The translations under genes and the position numbers were made by a program. The notes below the pieces were generated by a model. The model did no database searches. It was given only the letters and a program-made list of their open reading frames with translations, and was not told where the DNA came from. Positions 33,013 to 44,897 of a DNA stretch of 64,000 bases are shown here, piece by piece; position 1 is the first letter of the stretch, and every line of letters starts with the position of its first letter. The stretch comes from Hygrophila difformis (Eukaryota > Streptophyta > Magnoliopsida > Lamiales > Acanthaceae), in NCBI GenBank assembly GCA_030278955.1, contig JAOANR010000006.1, positions 50,744,915-50,808,914 on the forward strand. Direction: 5' to 3'.

Positions 33013-34260
33013 ACTATGCTCCCATGTTGCAAAGTTAGGTGTTTTGGAAGAAGGTGAAGTTGTGGTGTTGATGTGATGTCTTCTGTGGGAGTATGGAATG
33101 TAATGATCTTTTATCTATAATGCAAAATCATGTGTTTTGGAAGAATGTGGCTGTGTGGTTGAATGTTGGTTGTTGCTTCTCAATTTATTGGTTAATTGTA
33201 GGCAATACACGCACAATGCCATTTCAATTTCTAGCATGGTGATTTATTGATTCATTGAGGTATGGGGATATGTATTGAAGGTGGAAGTCACACCAGGGGA
33301 AGTCCAGGTTGTTGGCATCAATATCATGTCTCAAAGATGTATTGATGGTGGAAGTCACACCAGGGAAGTTCAGACAAATACTCGACACATAGCACTCAAA
33401 ACATTGTAAAACATTCTTGTTCGATACCAACAAAAAACACCAGAATCCCACCCATACCAGCCAAATGTAGGAAGCCAAGTGCGAAATCATACCGTAATCA
33501 GGAGGAGGCAAACCGTTCTCGTCTTCCTCCCTCAATTTTGAGCCAAACGTACCCATTGTACGGGCTTTCTCGACGGATTTTACCGAGTGCGGCGGGATTA
33601 GGTTAGCAAAGGGGGAAAATTTGGGCGTTTGGGGGTGGGGTTTCGTAAGTCTATTTTTTCATTCGGATCCGGATCCATGGTGCATTGGTTCGCCATGTCA
33701 TGAGTTGAACAGTCTATGTGTATAATACCGTGCCAACGTGGTATAATTAGGGTTAATCCGTGCCACGTCGGCATTTTTAACTTTATTAGTGGTTGGGGAC
33801 CAAATCAGATATAATTAGTATTTATAGCGGATTAATTGGGAAAAAAAACGGACCGATTTGGCTTTTTTGAAAAAAAAAAAACTATTTTGGCCTTTTTCCG
33901 TTATTACTAGCCCAACTATAGCAATTTATAATTTTTTGGATGAGCAACTATAGCAATTTATAATTGATGACTATAGTCTATATTAGTGTATTTTGAAATT
34001 CTTTTCTAATGGGCACTGATCCACATTCCAAATTGGGTTTGGAACCATTTAACTAGTAGTAGCATTTGTCCTTTACTATTATTTTATGAATTTATTCATC
34101 CGATGGTCAGCATCAGGATGCACTAGATCGGCTTTCCTTTGACGATAAAAACGTCTTGCCTGCCAAAAAATACTAACTGAGTTTCTTCTTGAGATTATTG
34201 ACTGATTAATTTGTGCTATTTATTTTATTTTATTTTACTTTTTTTTTTCAGGTTTCATTC
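33013..34260. other. Intergenic upstream of the P450 gene
   Basis: It contains a near-duplicate of 'ggtggaagtcacaccagggaagtcca' at 33281 and 33350. The minus-strand frame across it (33556-33224) has no known domain. 33700-33790 contains an imperfect inverted repeat around 'gtgccaacgtgg...ccgtgccacgtcggc'. No gene supported. Confidence 0.45.
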
Positions 34261-34268
34261 TATAAAAG
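34261..34268 (+). promoter_or_regulatory. TATA box of the P450 gene
   Basis: TATAAAAG 57 bases before the chosen ATG. This leaves room for a short 5' leader and argues against the more upstream ATG at 34213. Confidence 0.6.
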
Positions 34269-34317
34269 GGATTCCATTCCTTGGGCAAAGTTATTAAGCC
34301 TGAATTATACTCCAGCC

Positions 34318-35834
34318 ATGGACATTTTGGTCCTCGCCTTTTCCTTGTCTGCCATTTTATGCACCTTTCTCTTCATCTTCTGTCGCCGCGCCACCGATAA
34401 TCTCCCGCCGGGGAGTTTCGGTTGGCCCTTCATCGGTGAAACCTTCGAGTTCCTTTGGGGGAAGCCGGACGTATTCGTGGGAAACCGGATGAGGAGATAC
34501 TCGCGGGACATCTTCAAGACCAAAATCCTGGGTGAGAAAACTGTGGTCCTTTGTGGACACAAAGGACACAAGTTTCTGTTTACCAATGAGCACAAGTACT
34601 TCACCGAATTCCGGCCTCACTCCATGCAACACCTCTTTCGTTCGTACAAGCGTGATGATCCCAAGGAGTCGACGACACATACCGATGAGAAAGTAACAAT
34701 GATCAAACAACCCGGGTTTCTGAAGCCCGAAGCCCTCATGAGGTACTTGGGGAAAATGGATTCCATCATCCAAGAACAAATGGAAATCCATTTTCAAAAT
34801 AAAGAGGTGGTGGGAGTTCATGCCATGGCAAAAAACGTGACTTTAAGTCTCGCCTGTCATTTGTTCCTAGGGATAAACAACCCAGAGAGGGTTTCCCAAT
34901 TGGTGAAATGCTTCGACCAAGTTGCTTTGGGTATGCACGCCATCATGCTCAATATCCCCGGAACCATCTTCTACCGTGCAAATCAAGGAGCAATGCACAT
35001 CAAAAGAGAGCTTGTGGCCGTTATCCAGGAGAAGAAACAAGCATTGGCGAAAGGATCCCCGCCACGGGACATTCTATCCCACTTGATCCTCATGACCGGT
35101 CCCTCCGGCAACACCATGCCCGAAGAGGAAATTGCTTGCAGAATCATGGGTTTCCTCACTGCCGGCTACTCCACCGTCGCCACCACCATTACGTTTATGA
35201 TGAAATACATCGGCTTGTATCCAGAGATCTACGAGAAAGTCCGAGCAGGTTGTTCACAATGCATTGATTCTTACAATTATGTGAATCTACTTGTTTTTGT
35301 AAAACCAGAGATGGCATTGATTATGTGTTCATCATTACAGAAAATATGGAGATCGCGGCATCAAAGAAAGAAGGCGAATTACTTGAATGGGACGATATGA
35401 ACAAAATGAAGTACTCGTGGAATGTGGTAAAAGAGGTGCTAAGATTGGTGCCACCTCTCCAGGGTACATTCAGGGAGGTGGTGGCAGATTTCAACTACGG
35501 TGGGTACACGGTGCCGAAAGGGTGGAAGGTTTATTGGACAGTGTCGACAACAAACATGAACCCGGAGTATTTCAAGGAGCCGGAGAAGTTTAATCCGTCG
35601 AGGTACGACAACGGGGAGGAGGCACCACCACCGTATGCCCACGTGCCGTTTGGGGGTGGGCCGAGGTTGTGCGCCGGAAAGGAGTATGCAAGGGTGGCTA
35701 TTTTGGCATTTGTTCACAATGTAGTGAAGAAATACAGGTGGGAAGTGGTGTATCCGAATGAGAAAGTTGAAGGTGATATGATACCAGAACCTCAAAAGGG
35801 CTTGCCAATTCGTGTCCATCCTTGTTTAGATTGA
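34318..35834 (+). CDS. CYP716-family cytochrome P450, two exons
   Basis: Exon 1 is 34318-35248, the intron is 35249-35340 (GTTGTT...TTACAG, 92 bases) and exon 2 is 35341-35834. Together they encode 474 residues with no lesion. The N-terminal membrane anchor (about residues 3-22) is followed by the [13 protein letters not shown] hinge, the I-helix AGYST (282-286), the K-helix ETLR-type motif EVLR (342-345), FNPSRY, and the heme loop [10 protein letters not shown] with the ligand Cys near residue 421. The sequences PGFLKPEAL and GKEYAR after the heme Cys are typical of CYP716. Members oxidise triterpene scaffolds such as beta-amyrin in the ER, with electrons from P450 reductase. The usual acidic residue of the AGxDT motif is Ser here. 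Substrate cannot be read from sequence. It is the only intact non-transposon gene in the window. Confidence 0.92.
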
Positions 35835-36050
35835 GTTTTTTGTTTAAAAACATTTTTTGAAACATTTATAGGAAATTAATGTTGTTAAACATTTTGTAAC
35901 AAAATGTGAACTCTGCGTGATTGGGCATAGTATTTTGCTTTAGTCGTTGTACTGCATAATGTAATTATACTTTTGAGGTCTTATTATACTGTGGAGTGAT
36001 TGGGTTAATGCATAGATTTGTCCATCTGTCTTAAAATATATTCATACATA
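35835..36050. other. 3' flank of the P450 gene
   Basis: AT-rich, presumably the 3' untranslated region and terminator. I do not see one clear canonical AATAAA signal before 36050. Confidence 0.4.
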
Positions 36051-36108
36051 TCTATATAATAAATCCTGAATGCTTTTTGGCATGTGCAGACTGTATTGCC
36101 CTTATTAA

Positions 36109-36165
36109 ATATACTTGATTCTTTCTTACCCTTATTAAATATACTTGATTCTTTCTTAATTTTAA
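36109..36165. repeat. Tandem duplication of a 28 bp unit
   Basis: 'cccttattaaatatacttgattctttctta' occurs twice head to tail. Confidence 0.85.
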
Positions 36166-36289
36166 GGGTTATACAGTAATTATGTCTTAGGTTTCCACAT
36201 AAATCTGATTAATCATCCAGAAACGTACAGTCATCCAAAATAATTATACGTAAGCTCTGAATCATCCCACATGCCACGTGATCAATCTT

Positions 36290-37420
36290 TTAAACATTCT
36301 AGATTTAGATAATAAATCTATTTGTTAGGATAAGAAAATCTTGAGAAAATCTTTCCATATATTTTAAAAATATATATATATTAGAAATAAATTATAATAT
36401 ATTATATTTGTGACAAATTTAATTAAACTAATATGTTATAAATTCTTTAATTAAATAAGTAATTTTTTTCAAATATATATTAAATTATTTATATTAGAAT
36501 TCAAATCTAAAATATTAACCTAATCAATATAATAAAATAAAAAATGTGTAGTTTGGGTTTGAACACACCTTTGACGACACACATAGGTGTCAATATTTAC
36601 CAAAAAATAATAAAATAAAAAATAATTTATCCAAATATATATATATATAGTTAATAAGAAATTATAATCCGTTATAAAAATTTAATCAAAATTCAATCCT
36701 GATTTTTTGTATAAGGTTTAATTTTTAAATATATTTTTTAACATAAAAATAATTTTAATAAAAGAAAATAATATAAAGAAAAAATAATTATTGAAAAATA
36801 TTTTTTCTTATGAACATAATCCAGAATTTTGCATTTTTTTTTTAGTTTCTCAAAAAAAGGTCAGCAATTTTTACTCGATTTTGCGATGTCATTTGCTGAT
36901 ATATTGACAAGAAAAAGATGAAAACCTGAAGTGTTAATTATATAACTATAGAACAGAGCCCTTCTGTGTATCGAAGCGTGCATAACATTAAAAACATGCA
37001 TAATACTTTTAGTGATGTGCCAAAAATATTTTCGCTTATATATTATTACTAAGGAAAATAGGGAGACAATCATTCTATGATAGTTGAAAAACTGTTAATT
37101 TTGTTGAAATTGTAAGTATAAAAAGTGGATACTTTTTTTTTTTATTGTAGTAACTTATTGTTCTCCACTAATTTTATATTCAATTATCAATCACACATTT
37201 TTGGATTCATTCTCCACACTTAAATCATCTTCATATTAAGATAAATGATGAATATAATGAAGTATGATAGTTTGAATTCATTCAATAACAACAAATATGA
37301 TTGGAGAATCATTGTGAAAGTGATTAATATACGGGACAGTTACAATATATAAGTAAATAAATAAATCAAATGTCATACATATTCTTATTGAATGTCAATA
37401 TGACTATATACTAGATTAAA
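36290..37420 (+). repeat. Diverged repeat, copy 1
   Basis: Matches 41940-42700 in the same orientation over several blocks, for example around 'gaacataatcc', 'atcattctatgatagttgaa', 'tttttggattcattct' and 'gtatgatagtttgaattca'. A shorter third copy of its left part is at 37600-37810. It has no coding capacity. It is likely a non-coding transposon family, possibly the Helitron body. Confidence 0.65.
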
Positions 37421-38116
37421 CATGATCAAATCAAGGTTATATCTGTAAATCATTATACAACATGATTAAACATATTAACGGCTCTCATCAAGACACATCA
37501 TAAACGCCACATCATCCTCTCAAAAATATTAGATGCTGACATGTGGCATCTATTTATTTATATAATAAATTTTGAATTAAATTTAAATCTTCTTAAAAAT
37601 ATCAATGTAAGATTTCTTCTATATTTAGAAAATAAATCTATATATTAATATAAAAAATCTTGAGAAAATCTTTCTGTGTATTTTAAAAAGATATAAATTA
37701 AAAATAAATTAAATTATACATATTATATTTTATATTTTGTAAATATATTATTAAAATATTATACTATAAATTCTTTAACTTTATATATAATATTATTTAA
37801 TAAATTTTATTATAATCTATATCTATTATTAAAGGGGTCTATTCGATTGAGAGTTTATAAGATTTTTATGGACTTTAAAAAGTTGATGGATTAAAGTCCA
37901 AAGACTCCCATAGAGTTGATTGATTTAATTAGAATCCATGAAGAGTCTGGCTGATTTTAGAGACATTTTCTTTTGTTATATTTTTTAAGAGAATTCATTA
38001 AAATCTATAAATAATTAAAATCCATAAACTGTTGAATACCTCTAGATTTTTAAAAACTTTTAAAAATATGTATTGAATACCTCTGAATTTTTAAAGACAT
38101 TTTAAAATCTAGATTG

Positions 38117-38953
38117 TGTTAAGGAAATATCTTGTGTGTTGTGAAGATGTTCGTTGCTACGCCGATGTTGAGACAACCCTCCAACAACGAGTACTCTGCA
38201 CAACTGGAAAGTACAGAAAGGACAGTGACGTGGCCACTTCCCTTAGCAGGCTTTTAGGGCTTTTTAATGGGCCTTGCACATCTATAAATACCTGTTTTCG
38301 TCCTCCATTCTTCTCAAGACTTATTCCAGCAGCAAAGGATAGAAAACAGAGCACTCTTCAAGTTCCTTCTCTCCCATGGTGATCTAAGGGAAGCTGGAGC
38401 CATAATCCCCCAAGTTCGTTGTTGACAGTAGGCAGAAACAACCATTCTACAGCTGGGTATTTCTTTGTTGTTCCGACTGCTGCATTCTTATGGGGATTTG
38501 AGTTTGTGTTTATGCATTTTTTGGCATATCTCTAGTAAACACAACTTGTGCTTAGTTTGGGTGTTTTTATCACCACTGCGCTTGATTTGTTGAGTAGCTA
38601 GGATTCCTCAATCACCACCTTAACATCTGCTAGTGAATTGCTTGCATTTGGGTAGATAGTTGATGCTCCCATATATTTCTCTAGTCTAGGTTGATTAGAT
38701 AGAGAAGTTCACCGGAATGGAAGGATGTGTAAGGTGTATTGATGTGTGATTCAATGGTTTGTGTGAATCTAGTGAAAACCTGGCTTGGAGCCCCAAGATG
38801 TAGATCGGTGGATCGAACTGGGTAACCAAACTCTTTGTGTTCTTGTTTAATTCCGCACTCTTTTTGTGTTTGCCTCTGGTTGTGATTTGCTGGTTGTTGA
38901 GACAACGCTCAAACACCGCTTACAGGGTTTTACAGCTTAGCTTGGGCCTGTCA
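38117..38953 (+). repeat. Copia 5' LTR
   Basis: Ends TG...CA. TATAAATA at about 38282 is a probable TATA box. The LTRs differ at a few per cent of positions, including a 3-base length difference, so this element is older than the Athila insertion. Confidence 0.92.
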
Positions 38954-38955
38954 AT

Positions 38956-38967
38956 TGGTATCAGAGC
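38956..38967 (+). promoter_or_regulatory. Copia primer-binding site (tRNA-Met)
   Basis: TGGTATCAGAGC two bases after the 5' LTR. Confidence 0.92.
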
Positions 38968-39000
38968 GGGGCTCTAAAATTTATCTGAGTTCGGTCCAAA

Positions 39001-40308
39001 ATGAATCAAGAAAGTGGTTGAATCTCAAGGCCTCCTTACTTTGATGGTTCAAATTACTCTTACTGGAAGAATCGCATGAGGATATTCATTCAGTCAGTAA
39101 GCATGGAGGCTTAGAATGTTGTTCTGACACCCTGGGAACAATCAATGAAGGAGATTCGCATACCCGCCATTGAAACAACTGCTGCTACGGTTACTCATGT
39201 CCCATCTAGTCTGGCAGAAATGACTACATCAGAAAAGAGTCGCCAACAAGGAAATGTCGTTGCCCTGAATTGTCTGTTTAGTGCAGTCGATGAATCTCAA
39301 TACCACATGATCTCTAACTGCACTACAGCTCATGAAGCTTGGCATGCTTTGGAAGCTGCTCAAAAAGGAGTTATGGCATTCACTGTTCGGGAGATTGTTC
39401 AAACAACCACAGAATCGCAGTCTAAACATCTATCTGACACGGAATCTCATGAATCTGATAGTGAAGGAAGTCAATATGATTATGAAGAACTTCTTGAAGG
39501 ATTTGAAAGTGTGAAAGAGGATCATGCATGTGCTGTTGCGGAGAACAAGAAGCTACTTAGTCAGAAAGGAGATCTGTTGATTACCATTGATGAGAAAGAT
39601 GTTGAAATTCTTGAGCTAAAGAGATCTATGGCTGCTATATTTGTTGAGAGGGATAATCTGAAGAAAGAAAATGTTCAACTCAACACCAAGATTCAGAGAC
39701 TTGAAGGAATGGTAAAAGGGAAGGAGAAACTTGATGAAATTTATTCTAAAGGGAAGCACATCTTTGACTTGACTGGACTTGGTTATCAGCACAACACACC
39801 AACAACACAGAAAGCTGTAACCACATTTGTGAGTGCATGTACACTTGGTGAAGGCACTTCAAAAGAACCAAAGGATGATCCTTTGGTGAAATCTTCAAAG
39901 AAAAGCAAAGATTGTGCATATTGCAAGTTTCAAGGTCATTCGGCTGATATCTGTATAAAGCTTTCTAGAGATATTCTTGGTGGTCGACCAGTTGTTTGGC
40001 CATCCCTCGAACTACAGAGACAAGTTAAAATCAAGATGATGTGGATTCCAAAGAACAAGATAGTCAAACAATGCTTGGTTGTCCATATTGCTCAGAAAGG
40101 CACAAATGATGGTAAATTGAAGGATGTTGTTGATGCATCTCAGAATTGTGTGATGAAGGGTATTCGTTCTTCTAACAATTGTTATATTTTGGAGAAATTT
40201 GTGGAAGAAGCTTTATTGACTCAAGATGGCACTGCTTCTGGAGTTGTTCGAAGGATGTTGAAACAACGGCTAAAAGCAAACAAATGTCTATTGGTGACAC
40301 TTCTCTGA
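39001..40308 (+). pseudogene. Copia gag-like protein with long coiled coil
   Basis: The gag start is at 39001 (ATG). It keeps the conserved PPYFDGSNYSYWKNRMRIFI segment of Copia gag but has in-frame stops at about 39019 and 39112. After these, an open frame of 387 residues from 39145 runs through a UBN2-like gag segment (AHEAWHALEAAQKG), an acidic part, a long coiled coil (residues about 105-195) and a CCHC knuckle CAYCKFQGHSADIC near residue 258. The last 110 residues have no known domain. Gag would form particles and bind RNA. The frame ends before any pol domain. Confidence 0.78.
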
Positions 40309-40838
40309 TTTTATTTGGCACACTTCTCTGATTGGTTAAGGGGGAGAATAGTGGATACTGGTTTTCCTTTTAGTCTACTCGTCGCCACATTCAAGTTGTT
40401 ATTGCATTGTTGGAACATCCACATAACAATGGCTGTGCTGACCGAGATGAATCAAGAGATAATGATCTAGTAAAGTAAGTTACATCAAGCCAATATGTTG
40501 CTCCAGAATTCTTTTGATGATGAATCTGAGGGGGAGAACGATTTTGCGGAGACATAATGATCTGCCAAGCAAGGGGGAGAACATTGGAAAGGATTCGTTG
40601 TCTTAACAACTCCGGAACAACTTCTTCTTGATATATGCCTAATCTTCTTGATATATCTCTTATGGCATTCTGAGACTGTGGTATGTATATTCTGATATGT
40701 TGATATACCTTGATGCATGTTTACGGGTGATATCTTGCTCCTATTATGTTCATATTATTTTTGATGATATCTGGTGTTATGTCTTGTATTTTCCATCTGT
40801 TTGATGCTTGACCCGATCATCTCCACAAATGGGGAGAT
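40309..40838 (+). other. Copia 3' internal non-coding region
   Basis: Contains repeated 'aagggggagaac' and 'gagggggagaac' purine runs, typical of a former Copia pol/PPT region. No pol domain is readable. Confidence 0.6.
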
Positions 40839-41672
40839 TGTTAAGGAAATATCTTGTGTGTTGTGAAGATGTTCGTTGCTACGCCGATGTTGAGACAATC
40901 CTCCAACAACGAGTACTCTGCACAACTAGAAAGTACAGAAAGGACAGTGACGTGGCCACTTCCCTTAGCAGGCTTTTAGGGCTTTTTAATGGGCCTTGCA
41001 CATCTATAAATACCTGTTTTCGTCCTCCATTCTTCTCAAGACTTATTCCAGCAGCAAAGGATAGAAAACAGAGCACTCTTCAAGTTCTTTCTCTGCCATG
41101 GTGATCTAAGGGAAGCTGGAGCCATAATCTTCCCAGTTCGTTGTTGACAGTAGGCAGAAACAACCATTCTACAGCTGTGTATTTCTTTGTTGTTCTGACT
41201 GCATTCTTATGGGGATTTGAGTTTGTGTTTATGCATTTCTTGGCATATCTCTAGTAAACACAACTTGTGCTTAGTTTGGGTGTTTTTATTACCACTACGC
41301 TTGATTTGTTGAGTAGCTAGGATTCCTCAAACACCACCTTAACATCTGCTAGTGAATTGCTTGCATTTGGGTAGATAGTTGATGCTCCCATGTGTTCCTC
41401 TAGTCTAGGTTGATTAGATAGAGAAGTTCCCCGGAATGGAAGGATGTGTAAGGTGCATTGATGTGTGATTCAATGGTTTGTGTGAATCTAGTGAAAACCT
41501 AGCTTGGAGCCCCCAGAAGTAGATCGGTGGATCGAACTGGGTAACCAAACTCTTTGTGTTCTTGTTTAATTCCGCACTCTGTTTGTATTTGCCTCTGGTT
41601 GTGATTTGCTGGTTGTTGAGAAAATGCTCAAACAACGCTTACAGGGTTTTACAGCTTAGCTTGGGCCTGTCA
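40839..41672 (+). repeat. Copia 3' LTR
   Basis: Second copy of the LTR, 834 bp, followed by GATTA. Confidence 0.92.
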
Positions 41673-41939
41673 GATTAAATACACCCCAACTTTAGATATC
41701 TAAAAAATTGCAACAGAGTCTTGATTGAATACACCCCACTAAATTTAATCTATTTTAATTTTTTATAAAAAAAATATTTTTACTCCATAATTATCAACTA
41801 AAACATCACATCAACTACTTACTTTATTTTTTTCTCAATTCAAATAAACATCACATCAACTAATTACTCCACTTCAACATAATAACTCATTATATCTAAA
41901 ATACCGTGCCCAAAAATTTTGAGACGGAGGGAGTAAATA

Positions 41940-42700
41940 TAATTCTAATATTATTAAATAAATATTATTCTAATTTTACTAAAAGTTGAACCTAAAATAT
42001 TAACATAGATCAATATAATAAGCTAAATAGTATAATTAAAAATATATTTTTGATATACTTACATATATAATTTAAAACTATACACTATAATTTATGAACA
42101 TAATCCTAAATTTTATATTTTTAAGTTTATCAAAAGGCCAGCAAATATATGTTGTGTGTTGACCTATTGCCAAGAAAATGTGAAGACCTAAAAGGTTAAT
42201 TATATGATTGTCCAATAGAGTTCTTCTTTGCATTGAAGGATGCATAGTATTAAAAATATGTATTATACTTATAATGATGTGCCATGTATTGAATAATATA
42301 TTACCAAGAAAAAAAGAAAGTCCGATGAATGATCATTCTATGATAGTTGAAGTGTTGAACAAATTGCTAATGTGATTTAAAATTTAAGCATAAAAGAATT
42401 GGTTACTGCTTTACAGAAATAACTGATTATATTAATTAGGGCAATAATCAACAAAATTATTATCCAATAATTTTATGTTCAATGATTAATAACATATTTT
42501 TGGATTCATTCTTTAATATTAAATCATTATTCTAAATTTAAGAGAAGTAACGAATGTAATAAAGTATGATAGTTTGAATTCACTCAATAAAATAAATATG
42601 ATTGGGGAATAATTGTAAGAGTGATTCATTTACGGGACAATTATTGTATATTATGAAATAAATAAATAAAAATCATAGCATGTTATTAATATTGGATGTC
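41940..42700 (+). repeat. Diverged repeat, copy 2
   Basis: Direct-orientation relative of 36290-37420. Block order is conserved but many substitutions and indels separate them. Confidence 0.65.
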
Positions 42701-43217
42701 AATGTGATAATATAATAATTTACTACATAATCACATCCACATAAGTAGTTTTTATAAAATGCACGCCTTTGTGAATTCTTTTGAAGAAGGAAAAATTTAC
42801 TCTATAAAAAATTTCCTCATCAAATCATATGTCAATAAATTTCTTATGTGCACAAAGTTTGACAATTAAAAATATTGATGACAAATTATAAAGCAGTGCC
42901 AATTGCAGATGACCAAACTATGGTAAAGATAAATATGCAAGACTGAATCCAATTTCATGACTCACCTTATATCCAAGAATTAATTGCAGTCCGACGACAA
43001 CCATCTGATTGACTGATTGGTATATGAACCAAAATTTTTATAGTTATGTGAGTTATATTTTTATTTAGCGTTAAATTCTAAAATACATACTAAGAATAAC
43101 TTAAACTATTATAGTAAACACTAATTCCTATAATCACTACAATTTTTTTTCATAACCTCCATAAAATTTTTGAAACTTAACATATAATAAAAATTAATTA
43201 TATTTAAAATTTATTAA

Positions 43218-44614
43218 GGGTCCAGTTAGGGTGTGATCGAAAGAATCCGCAGCACATCAAGGCGAAAATCTGGAGCGTTGATTTCAAATCCAAGGGTTGT
43301 AAATGGAAAAGGGTAAAGTTGTCCAACAAAATATGTAACGGAAGATATAACCCTATATTTAGTATGTTATCAATCTAATATTTGGTAAATCATATCAAAT
43401 ATTTGGTAACCATATCTAATATTCCAAATAATATCTTTTCCTGATCGATTATAGTTAATAAATAGGGTAACAAATCTATTAATCCATCATTCAGCGATGC
43501 TACAAAAAATAATTCAGTGATGGTATCAAAAATAGTTCATGAAGAATTTAGCGACAGTACATAGCATAATTCAGCGACGTTGCCCTGCATAATTCAGCGA
43601 TGCTACCAAAATACAATTCCGCAGTACTACCAAAAATAATTTAGTGATGCTATCAAAATATAACCCTATATTTAGTATGTTATCAATCTAATATTTGGTA
43701 AATCATATCAAATATTTGGTAACCATATCTAATATTCCAAATAATATCTTTTCCTGATCGATTATAGTTAATAAATAGGGTAACAAATCTATTAATCCAT
43801 CATTCAGCAATGCTATAAAATATAATTCAGTGATGGTATCAAAAATAGTTCATGAAGAATTCAGCGACAATATATAGCATAATTCAGCGACGTTGCCCTG
43901 CATAATTCAGCGATGCTACCAAAATACAATTCCGCGGTGCTACAAAAAATAATTCAGTGATGCTATCAAAATATTTCAGCGACACTATCTAACAGATTTC
44001 AGCAATCATGACTAGCATATTTCAGCGACGGAAACAAGAAGAATTCAGCGATGCTACAAAAATCAAACCACTTATGCTGTCAAATATATTTCACCGACTA
44101 TATGTAGAAGAATTCAGCGATCATACCTAGAAGAATTCAGCGACTCTACCAAGAAGAATTCAGCGACTCTGCAAGAAGAATTCAGCGATGCTACAAAATA
44201 CAATGTAGTGATGATACCAAAAATAATTCAGCGACGTTTTCATGAACAATTCAACGATCTTATCAAGAACAATTCAGCGATGCTATCAAGAACAATTCAG
44301 CGACTTTTCGTCAACAATTCAGTGACTCAAGTAGCAGCATTTCGGGTACGTTTTCATGAATAATTCAACGACTTTATTTAAAAATATTTCAGCGACATAT
44401 ATCTATGTATAGCAATATAATTAAGCAAATTGGAGGGTAATCTAAGATGAAATGCGGAGAAGAAGAACAACAACATTCATTTTCCAATAATATAACAAAT
44501 TTACTATTTTAACCCTCAAGTTAATCTCAACCATCAATTTACAAATTAAATCAACGGTTCCAGTACACCGCAGTACATCAAGATAAAAGTGTCAATCGCA
44601 CCCTAACTTAAACC
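43218..44614. mobile_element. MULE-type element made of CAGCGA minisatellites
   Basis: Terminal inverted repeats of about 23 bases with some mismatches: GGGTCCAGTTAGGGTGTGATC at 43218 and the complement of GATTGCGACCCTAAC-type sequence ending at 44614. The conserved core is AGTTAGGGTGYGATYGA. Flanks ATTTATTAA (43209-43217) and ATTTATTTA (44615-44623) are a 9 bp duplication with one difference, as for Mutator-like elements. It has no transposase. The interior is a 313 bp tandem duplication (43347-43659, 43660-43972), then a long run of AATTCAGCGAYNNTACC-type units of about 20-25 bases. Confidence 0.68.
43480..44400. repeat. AATTCAGCGA minisatellite
   Basis: About 30 or more imperfect copies of (A)ATTCAGCGAY followed by 8-15 variable bases, often 'ctaccaagaag'. 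Spacing is irregular, so this is not a CRISPR. Confidence 0.85.
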
Positions 44615-44754
44615 ATTTATTTATTGTAAAATGAAGAAACTAATCAAAACAAAAATTTAAAATCCATTTATAAAATTTAATGAATGAAAAGATGACAAAA
44701 AAGTTTAAACAATGTATGGTGAATTAATAAATTTTTCTTTTGCTTAACAGCATA

Positions 44755-44897
44755 TACACGCTAGATGGTGGGAGCCCATAGCACATAAATTACAAATACG
44801 AAAAGGGTGGGATAGCCGGATAAGGCCAAGTCGGGAATCGAACCCCCTCCCTATAGGTTGGAAGTTCGGGGACTTGACCACTAGGCCAAGCCCCAAT
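44755..44897 (-). mobile_element. tRNA-derived SINE
   Basis: Minus strand: A box TTGGCCTAGTGGTC near 44885, B box GGTTCGATTCCCGAC near 44840, then a body TTTGTAATTTATGTGCTATGGGCTCCCACC. It is a relative of the SINE at 29771-29927. The tRNA-like head is not a tRNA gene because no anticodon stem or 3' half can be folded. Confidence 0.75.

Larger units (their letters stand above)
38117..41672 (+). mobile_element. Non-autonomous Copia retrotransposon
   Basis: 5' LTR 38117-38953 (837 bp) and 3' LTR 40839-41672 (834 bp), both TGTTAAGG...CCTGTCA. Primer site TGGTATCAGAGC follows two bases after the 5' LTR, and a purine-rich AAATGGGGAGAT lies before the 3' LTR. The flanks GATTG and GATTA are a 5 bp target duplication with one difference. 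The internal region is only 1885 bp, with a gag-like ORF and no protease, integrase, RT or RNase H, so it needs pol in trans. Confidence 0.9.
37832..41740. mobile_element. MITE split by the Copia element
   Basis: Left end AGGGGTCTATTCGATTGAGA at 37833 and right end TTGATTGAATACACCCCACT ending at 41740 are imperfect inverted repeats. Removing the Copia insertion (38117-41672) leaves about 350 bases. Adjacent A/T-rich triplets could be a TAA/TTA duplication as in PIF/Harbinger MITEs, but I cannot fix it. The GGGGTGTATTCAATC-type terminus occurs in several plant MITE families. Confidence 0.55.

Noticed and set aside
34213..34317. Upstream ATG extending the P450 by 35 residues
   Set aside because: It would place the TATA box inside the coding region and add a non-conserved hydrophobic stretch before the normal anchor.
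35249..35400. A truncated P450 of 395 residues with a frame running into 35400
   Set aside because: The frame there is intron sequence. The GT-AG intron 35249-35340 restores a full-length conserved protein.
43480..44400. CRISPR-like spaced repeats
   Set aside because: Repeat and spacer lengths vary, repeats are degenerate, the DNA is from a plant nucleus and no cas genes exist. It is a minisatellite in a transposon.
44830..44897. tRNA gene suggested by A and B boxes (also at 45780-45847 and 29800-29840)
   Set aside because: Only the pol III boxes are conserved and the cloverleaf cannot be formed. Bodies, tails and target duplications show they are SINEs.
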